A DNA stretch of 11,270 nt from Paraktedonobacter sp964250225 (GTDB lineage: Bacteria; Chloroflexota; Ktedonobacteria; Ktedonobacterales; Ktedonobacteraceae): contig CAXUEY010000185.1 in assembly GCA_964250225.1 (NCBI GenBank), forward strand, positions 1 through 11,270. The letters run 5' to 3'. The stretch's first letter is position 1; each line of letters opens with the position of its first letter. The translations under genes and the position numbers were made by a program. Under the pieces are notes generated by a model. That model saw only the letters and a list, made by a program, of their open reading frames with translations, made no database searches and was not told the DNA's origin. Below, one piece after another: positions 7,087-11,270 of this stretch.

Positions 7087-7303
7087 CTACCCTCAATCTT
7101 TCCATCAACGAGTTGCTGACCACCACCCGCGCCGTGCGCAAGCGGCTAGATCTCACGCGCCCTGTGGAAAAGGAGATGATTGAGGAATGCCTCTCTCGCG
7201 TTGCAGGCTCCCGGCCCGGATACTGGCGAGTTGTGGCAATTTATGGTTATCACCGATGCTTCTCAGCTCTCTTTGCACTTCCGCGAGCAGGCTTTCACAC
7301 TCT
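7083..7303 (+). pseudogene. Nitroreductase-family protein, N-terminal remnant with frameshift
   Basis: The intact protein would be an FMN-dependent NAD(P)H oxidoreductase of about 200 residues. It starts at ATG 7083, five to six bases after AAAGGA, with LSINELLTTTRAVRKRLDLT and RPVEKEMIEECLS, typical of nitroreductases (TTRAVRKRLD carries the FMN-contacting Arg region). The frame then breaks in a CT run at 7191-7196. One base further on, the next frame reads LALQAPGPDTGELWQFMVITDA, matching the family's LALQAPxGxNxQxWxFVVVTD, although the conserved Ser/Asn residues that bind FMN are altered. Restoring one CT unit would join the two parts exactly. Homology fades after about 7265, and the rest of the protein (dimer interface and second FMN-binding half) is missing; I set the end loosely. 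Bases 7304-7375 hold nothing I recognise. Non-functional with high probability. Confidence 0.8.
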
Positions 7304-7375
7304 TCTCGCGACATGGCGTTATGCTTCACATAGCCCATTTTGTACGAATCCTTGCACTATCCCCTAACCGTACGA

Positions 7376-7558
7376 TTAGCGGGCATCCAATTGTTCGTGC
7401 AGTTCTTCGATGCGTTGTATAACCTCCTCTAGTGTTAGAACTCCCAGTTCTTCCATCTCTTCGCGAAGCGTCTCCAGACGCTCCAGGAGTTCCATATCAT
7501 CGTATTCTTCCTCATCAAAGTCATCGTCATCTTCAAATACCTGGTCATTGTTTGCCAT
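7376..7558 (-). CDS. Small acidic coiled-coil protein, function unknown
   Basis: I do not recognise a family. The 60-residue product begins MANNDQ, continues with a strongly acidic block (EDDDDFDEEEYDD) and then a heptad-like helix (MELLERLETLREEMEEL and LEEVIQRIEELHEQL) that could form a coiled coil or helical hairpin. There is no signal peptide, cysteine or membrane segment, so it is expected in the cytoplasm. The start at 7558 is well supported: AAAGGAG lies seven bases upstream. An in-frame extension to 7603 reads through that Shine-Dalgarno and a structured leader and is rejected. The gene is 93 bp downstream of the lipoprotein gene on the same strand; the leader contains two mutually exclusive stems (7579-7623). 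Its function might be protein binding, for example as an adaptor or DNA mimic, but nothing in the sequence decides this. Confidence 0.82.
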   Translation of the reverse strand: MANNDQVFEDDDDFDEEEYDDMELLERLETLREEMEELGVLTLEEVIQRIEELHEQLDAR

Positions 7559-7578
7559 CGTGTGTCTCCTTTTAAATA

Positions 7579-7623
7579 TGCCTGTTCCCAGAGGTACAGG
7601 CAATTTACACCTATTGTCTGGGA
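7579..7623 (-). promoter_or_regulatory. Leader with two mutually exclusive 7-bp stems before the small acidic gene
   Basis: Read on the minus strand, TCCCAGA (7623-7617) pairs with TCTGGGA (7592-7586), and TGCCTGT (7602-7596) pairs with ACAGGCA (7585-7579). The segments interleave, so only one stem can form at a time; a pseudoknot is unlikely because no bases separate the two 3' strands. The second stem ends six bases before the Shine-Dalgarno. A switch in translation or transcript processing is possible, and chance pairing is not excluded. Confidence 0.35.
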
Positions 7624-7651
7624 TCTGCTCTCGTTTTGCAGGTTGGACCTC

Positions 7652-8781
7652 TCAAAAGAGAAAAGAGGTATTGGGGTCCTGGTAAGTCCATCCTGCCTGC
7701 GTATCATTGCCAGTATCTACGCTGATCGGTGCACCAACCGGGTGCCCTGCGTTGTCAATCGTAATGGTATACAACCCTCTGCCTTTACTCAACAGGTGCC
7801 CCTGCCAGAGCAGACGTTGGCGCGTAAGGAAAAGGAAGTGCCGACTATCGGCCGACCATATGCTATTGGCACCTGGTTGTAAGAGTGCAGTGGTACCAGG
7901 TAAAGAGCCAGTGGTTGTCTCTACGGACGTAGTGCTGGTATCACTGAGCAACGTGTCTTTCTGCGTTGTAGCGATTTTTACAAGTATGAACTTGTGAACC
8001 CCATCAAGCACTAAAAATTGACTATCGGGCGACCAGTAAGGGACGCTTTCTGCTGCCCCTCTAATAGTAAACGAAGTATGCGTAAGAATGTTCACAATAA
8101 TGTAGTCTAGCCCCGTACTGTAAAGGATATGGTTGCCATCAGGAGACCAGGCGAATTGTGTACAGGCGCAGTGAGCTATTGTTGTTGTTTGTCCATCAAG
8201 TGAGCGCAAAACAAGTTGTATGTCCTGATGAGTGTTTCCTGTAGTGTCAGGGAGGGCATACAAAACATGTGTGTGTCCGTGTGCAGGCTGCCAGAGTAGA
8301 CGCTCTAAGGAAGCAGNNNNNNNNNNNNNNNNNNNNNNNNNNNNNNNNNNNNNNNNNNNNNNNNNNNNNNNNNNNNNNNNNNNNNNNNNNNNNNNNNNNN
8401 NNNNNNNNNNNNNNNNGGACTTGAGAAGGCTACAGTAATGGGTGTGCCACCATCAACACCGATAGTGTTCGTTGTGCTGGGTATATCTCCCACCTGGCCG
8501 GTGATTGCGTTACTGGCCAGGTGCCGGGCCGCGCTCGTTTTGGCAAAATCGATATCGAGCGCGCGAAAGGTGAGCAACTGATGATTAGGAGACCAGGCAT
8601 AACCGACAACAGGTGTACTCTGCGCGACGATAGCAAATGCATTCGCTCCATTGGGGTCAATAGTCCAGAGTTGACCGTTGCGCAGAAATGCAATAATATT
8701 GCTACCCAGGTGGCCAGAACTGCATGCAGCCCAGCCAGGGAGTAATAGGAAGAGCATGAATGCCATGCGTAGCTGTTTCAT
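7652..8781 (-). CDS. TolB-like beta-propeller lipoprotein, interrupted by an assembly gap
   Basis: A secreted, probably lipid-anchored protein with WD40/TolB-like propeller repeats; ligand unknown. The start at ATG 8781 gives MKQLR, a hydrophobic run MAFMLFLLLPG and Cys20 in GWAACSSG, a near-lipobox with the unusual W at -3. Propeller repeats are marked by YAWSPNHQLL (61-70) before the gap, and by FAWSPDGNHILY, PYWSPDSQFLVL and SIWSADSRHFLFL after it. The piece downstream of the gap is open all the way to the gap edge (220 residues), so the two halves are almost certainly one gene. The readable bases total 1030, so the true gap must be 3n+2 bases long, not 100, if the frame is intact. No Shine-Dalgarno precedes the start; a good promoter sits so close that the mRNA would be leaderless. 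The kinase gene on the opposite strand starts 135 bp away, so the lipoprotein may act as an extracytoplasmic partner, but that is only proximity. Confidence 0.85.
8317..8416. other. Assembly gap (100 N) inside the lipoprotein gene
   Basis: Exactly 100 N, a nominal gap length. It separates residue 121 of the lipoprotein from the C-terminal 220 residues. Frame arithmetic on the flanks shows the real length is not 100 unless the gene is broken. Confidence 0.98.
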
Positions 8782-8787
8782 ACGCCG

Positions 8788-8817
8788 AGTATAGTGCCAG
8801 GTATGCCTCAGGGTCAA
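8788..8817 (-). promoter_or_regulatory. Sigma-70-type promoter for a leaderless lipoprotein mRNA
   Basis: On the minus strand TTGACC (8817-8812) and TATACT (8793-8788) are separated by 18 bases. Only six bases lie between the -10 and the ATG at 8781, so transcription should start at or next to the A of the start codon. This matches the absence of a ribosome-binding site. Confidence 0.65.
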
Positions 8818-8829
8818 GGGAAAAACTAA

Positions 8830-8864
8830 TCACCTTTCACTTCACCTAAAATGTGTGATATGCT
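8830..8864 (+). promoter_or_regulatory. Candidate promoter of the two-component operon flanked by TCACCT direct repeats
   Basis: TTCACT (8836-8841) and TATGCT (8859-8864) are 17 bases apart, each four of six to consensus. TCACCT occurs at 8830-8835 and again at 8842-8847, one copy on each side of the -35, with a 12-base period. Direct repeats of about one helical turn are typical binding sites of OmpR/PhoB-type regulators, so autoregulation by the response regulator encoded downstream is possible. The promoter match is moderate. Confidence 0.4.
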
Positions 8865-8916
8865 TTTGCATGCCTGATGAAATAACTAAGCAGGGGAACC
8901 AGGGAACGCGAATTCT

Positions 8917-10608
8917 ATGAAATCTTTTGAACACCTTCTCTTCCTGGGCGCTCGTAGGGAGCAGTCATGGAAGCGCTATATCGTCGACGCTATCTTTGCC
9001 ATCGTCGGAGCGCTCTGCGTCACTACGCTAATCTACGCTTTGCAGTTGTACCCCAGGATACCGAATATCTCTTTTCTGTATCTGCTGGTGGTCCTATCTA
9101 TAGCCAGTACGCGTGGTCTCTACTCTGCCATTATCACTTCGGTCATTGCCTTTTTTTCCTTTGATTACTTCCTCGTCAATCCACTCTATACCTTTACGGT
9201 CAGCAAATTTGAAGAGTGGCTGGCCCTGTTTATCTTCCTGGTGACTGCTATCATCACCGGCCAGCTAGCCTCTGCTTTGAGGCAACGAGCCGAGGAGGCT
9301 ACCCAGCGCGAAATGGAGACCCGAGCGCTTTATGAACTGGTGAATGCTACAACGGGGGCAGAAGGGTTGGAGCGTCAACTGAGCATTGTGGCGCACGCCA
9401 TTACGGATGTCTTTTCACCCTTTGGTGTGCACGATTGCGCCATTCTTTTGCCTGACGAGCACGAGAAGCTAACGCTGCGTGCAGATGCAGCTCACTCAAT
9501 CGAAACTATCGTGTTGTCTCCAGATGAAGAAAAGACGGCAGCGCTGGTTATGCAGCAAGGACAAACTGTTGATGTCTATAGCGATTCTCTCCCCTCCGGT
9601 AATGATGGGCTTGCTCAGTCTCATCGCTACCGGCGTGTGATTACGCAAGGCGCTCATATAGGACGTCGCTACGTGCGTATTATCCCTTTGCAGCTTGATG
9701 AGAAGACCGTAGGAGTTGTGCGTTTACTGGTAGAGGATGGTATAAGACACTTACATATTGAGCGCAATGAGGGATTAGGTAAAGATCGCATCGATCCTCA
9801 GGCGACCTTCTTCTGGACCTTTCTTGATCAGGCCACATCCGTCATTGAGCGCGCTCGTCTGCGTCGTGAGAGTCTGCAGATCGAACTCCTGCGCCGTACT
9901 GATGCGCTGCGCTCAGCGTTGCTCTCCTCGGTTTCACATGATCTGCGCACTCCCCTCTCTTCTATCAAAGCAGCGGCTAGCAGCTTGCTACAAGAGGATG
10001 TTCAATGGAGTGAGGAGGAGCGACGCAGCTTTGCCGGTGCGATTGAACGTGAGTCAGACCGCTTGAATCGCCTGGTTGGTAACCTGCTAGATATGTCGCG
10101 CATTGAAGGGGGAGCGCTCAAGCCAGAGAAAGAATGGTATCCGTTTGATGAACTTATTCATGATGTGCTGGATCATCTCCAGGGGTTGTTGCAAGGTCGC
10201 CAGGTAGATACATGCATTCCTGACGACTTACCTCCTGTGGAGTTGGATTATCTGCAAATGGACCAGGTGCTCACAAATTTGATTGAGAATGCAATACGTT
10301 ATACAATGCCGCATTCGCCAATCGAAATATGTGTAGAGGTTAAAGACGCACAATTGCTTGTGAGTATTGCCGACCAGGGACCAGGTATTCCACCAGGTGA
10401 CCTGGAACGTATCTTTGACAAGTTTTATCGCGTTTTGAGCACGAAACGTAAGGGTACAAGCACAATGGGTACAGGATTAGGTCTAGCAGTATGTCGTGGC
10501 CTTGTTGAAGCGCATGGAGGAAGAATCTGGGCCGAAAATCGTGCGGGTGGCGGAGCCGTCTTTCGTTTTACTCTTCCTCTCTCTCAGCCTGCGGAAGAGA
10601 AAGTATGA
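8917..10608 (+). CDS. KdpD-like membrane sensor histidine kinase (DUF4118 - GAF-like - HisKA - HATPase)
   Basis: A 563-residue inner-membrane kinase that should autophosphorylate on His341 and pass the phosphate to the regulator encoded next. Residues about 22-118 hold four transmembrane segments of the DUF4118 type, including FSFDYFLVNPLYTFTV (80-95), a KdpD hallmark. A coiled linker (about 120-140) leads to a GAF-like domain (about 145-315). The catalytic part has the H-box SVSHDLRTPLSS (338-349), N-box DQVLTNLIENAIRYT (449-463), G1 DQGPGIP (486-492), an F-box (RIFDKFYR) and G2 GTGLGLAV (518-525). Compared with E. coli KdpD (about 890 residues) the cytoplasmic KdpD/Usp N-terminal half is missing. 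This architecture is common outside proteobacteria, so the gene need not control potassium uptake, and no kdpFABC is in the window. Start ATG 8917 has AGGGA about eleven bases upstream. The stop overlaps an ATG (ATGA) of a small open frame. Confidence 0.95.
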   Translation: MKSFEHLLFLGARREQSWKRYIVDAIFAIVGALCVTTLIYALQLYPRIPNISFLYLLVVLSIASTRGLYSAIITSVIAFFSFDYFLVNPLYTFTVSKFEEWLALFIFLVTAIITGQLASALRQRAEEATQREMETRALYELVNATTGAEGLERQLSIVAHAITDVFSPFGVHDCAILLPDEHEKLTLRADAAHSIETIVLSPDEEKTAALVMQQGQTVDVYSDSLPSGNDGLAQSHRYRRVITQGAHIGRRYVRIIPLQLDEKTVGVVRLLVEDGIRHLHIERNEGLGKDRIDPQATFFWTFLDQATSVIERARLRRESLQIELLRRTDALRSALLSSVSHDLRTPLSSIKAAASSLLQEDVQWSEEERRSFAGAIERESDRLNRLVGNLLDMSRIEGGALKPEKEWYPFDELIHDVLDHLQGLLQGRQVDTCIPDDLPPVELDYLQMDQVLTNLIENAIRYTMPHSPIEICVEVKDAQLLVSIADQGPGIPPGDLERIFDKFYRVLSTKRKGTSTMGTGLGLAVCRGLVEAHGGRIWAENRAGGGAVFRFTLPLSQPAEEKV

Positions 10609-10718
10609 AAATGCACCGGGTCAGCTATTACATACACGCTTCTCGCCATAGATGTGAAAACCTGGGAAGGGCGGAGTATCAGTTACCAACAAAGATGGGA
10701 GAACAGGATCATGAGTAA
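10605..10718 (+). CDS. Possible 37-residue small ORF bridging kinase and regulator genes
   Basis: An uncertain call. The frame starts at an ATG that overlaps the kinase stop (ATGA, 10605-10608), with GGAAG seven bases upstream, and ends with TAA at 10716-10718, inside the second and third codons of the response regulator. The product (MKMHRVSYYIHASRHRC...) has no recognisable domain and no membrane segment. It would link translation of the two genes. A run of 37 sense codons can easily occur by chance, so this may be ordinary spacer. Confidence 0.25.
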   Translation: MKMHRVSYYIHASRHRCENLGRAEYQLPTKMGEQDHE

Positions 10719-11270
10719 AAGTGGCGCTCGTATACTCGCTGTTGATGATGAGGTTGAAATTCTACGAGCTTTACAACGCAGCCTGGCTGCTCATGGCTTT
10801 GAAGTATATACGGCTGCCAGTGGGGAGGAGGCTCTGGAGGCTATTAACCACTACCGGCCTGATCTCATGCTGCTCGATCTCGGCCTACCAGGTATGAGCG
10901 GTCTGGAGGTTTGTAAAAGAGTGAGAGAGCAGTCGAATTTACCTATAATCGTCCTTTCGGTAAAGGATGCAGAGCACGATAAAGTGCTGGCCCTCGATCT
11001 AGGTGCCGATGACTACGTCTCTAAACCTTTTAGTATGAACGAAGTACTCGCCCGCGTACGCGTTGCGTTACGGCATACGGCCCAGGTGCAGTCGGGAACC
11101 GAACCCATCTTTGTTTCTGGTCCCCTACGGGTTGACTTCGCCCATCGCCTTGTGCAGGTCAATGGGAACGATGTGAAATTGACACCTACTGAATATGACT
11201 TGCTGAAAGCCCTTATTAAGAATAGTGGCAAGATCATGACCCGCCAGATGTTGCTCTCACAGGTGTGGGG
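10711..11270 (+). CDS. KdpE/OmpR-family response regulator, partial at window end
   Basis: Partner of the preceding kinase: a receiver domain controls a winged-helix DNA-binding domain. From ATG 10711 the 186 readable codons show the acidic pair Asp12-Asp13 (ILAVDDE), the phosphoacceptor Asp56 (LLDLGLPG), Ser83 at the conserved Ser/Thr position (IIVLSVKD) and Lys105 (YVSKPF). The effector domain begins near residue 130 (FVSGPLRVD) and includes VKLTPTEYDLLKAL and MTRQMLLSQVWG, both typical of KdpE/PhoB-type proteins; the recognition helix lies beyond the window edge. About 40 residues should be missing compared with the usual 225-235. The start is supported by GGGAGA eight bases upstream. It is 102 bp after the kinase stop, with the bridging open frame between, so the genes very probably share a transcript. 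An open frame on the opposite strand (11013-11237) is a shadow. Confidence 0.95.
   Translation, partial: MSKSGARILAVDDEVEILRALQRSLAAHGFEVYTAASGEEALEAINHYRPDLMLLDLGLPGMSGLEVCKRVREQSNLPIIVLSVKDAEHDKVLALDLGADDYVSKPFSMNEVLARVRVALRHTAQVQSGTEPIFVSGPLRVDFAHRLVQVNGNDVKLTPTEYDLLKALIKNSGKIMTRQMLLSQVW

Noticed and set aside
7153..7338. 61-codon minus-strand frame over the nitroreductase remnant
   Set aside because: It overlaps sequence that matches nitroreductase on the plus strand and has no supported start; treated as antisense shadow.
7579..7623. H-type pseudoknot in the leader of the small acidic gene
   Set aside because: The interleaved stems have the right order, but no bases separate the two 3' strands, so the loop needed to cross the first stem is missing; alternative stems are more plausible.

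Overview
The window looks like chromosomal DNA from a filamentous Chloroflexota bacterium, probably of the Ktedonobacteria. The main clue is the 732-residue LuxR/TPR protein, whose N-terminal module (WYWYAYQK...KAYLGKAEDLT) I associate with the very large LuxR/STAND families of that class. A KdpD-like kinase, a TolB-like lipoprotein and a Tn3-type transposase remnant fit but do not prove the assignment. It is inference from family resemblance, not a database match. Two runs of exactly 100 N (1448-1547 and 8317-8416) are scaffold gaps of unknown true length, and each interrupts a gene.

Left end (1-1447, minus strand): a decayed mobile element. A tyrosine recombinase fragment that has lost its catalytic tyrosine is fused directly to the middle of a Tn3-family transposase. 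The order recombinase then transposase is that of Tn4430-like elements. The transposase has lost its N-terminal third and is frameshifted before its catalytic core.

1548-6594 (minus strand): an NTPase-less LuxR/TPR regulator, then a stand-alone nuoH (complex I membrane subunit), then a cytochrome P450 starting only 48 bp after nuoH. The P450 runs into the first gap. The nuoH-P450 pair looks like one transcription unit and is the most unusual gene arrangement here.

6595-7375: a gene graveyard with elaborate DNA symmetry. It holds a 22-bp inverted repeat upstream of the LuxR gene, the tail of a metallo-beta-lactamase-fold hydrolase, and the frameshifted start of a nitroreductase whose ribosome-binding site and start codon lie inside a 16-bp hairpin.

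7376-8781 (minus strand): a 60-residue acidic coiled-coil protein with two competing stems in its leader, preceded by a TolB-like beta-propeller lipoprotein that is interrupted by the second gap and appears to have a leaderless promoter.

8917-11270 (plus strand): a two-component system made of a KdpD-like membrane histidine kinase without the KdpD N-terminal half and a KdpE/OmpR-type response regulator that runs off the window. A 37-codon open frame bridges the two genes with overlapping stop/start codons at both ends. I see no tRNA, rRNA or CRISPR array. No single clearly new system is evident; the best leads are the NTPase-less regulator, the nuoH-P450 unit, the structured leaders and the bridging small ORF.
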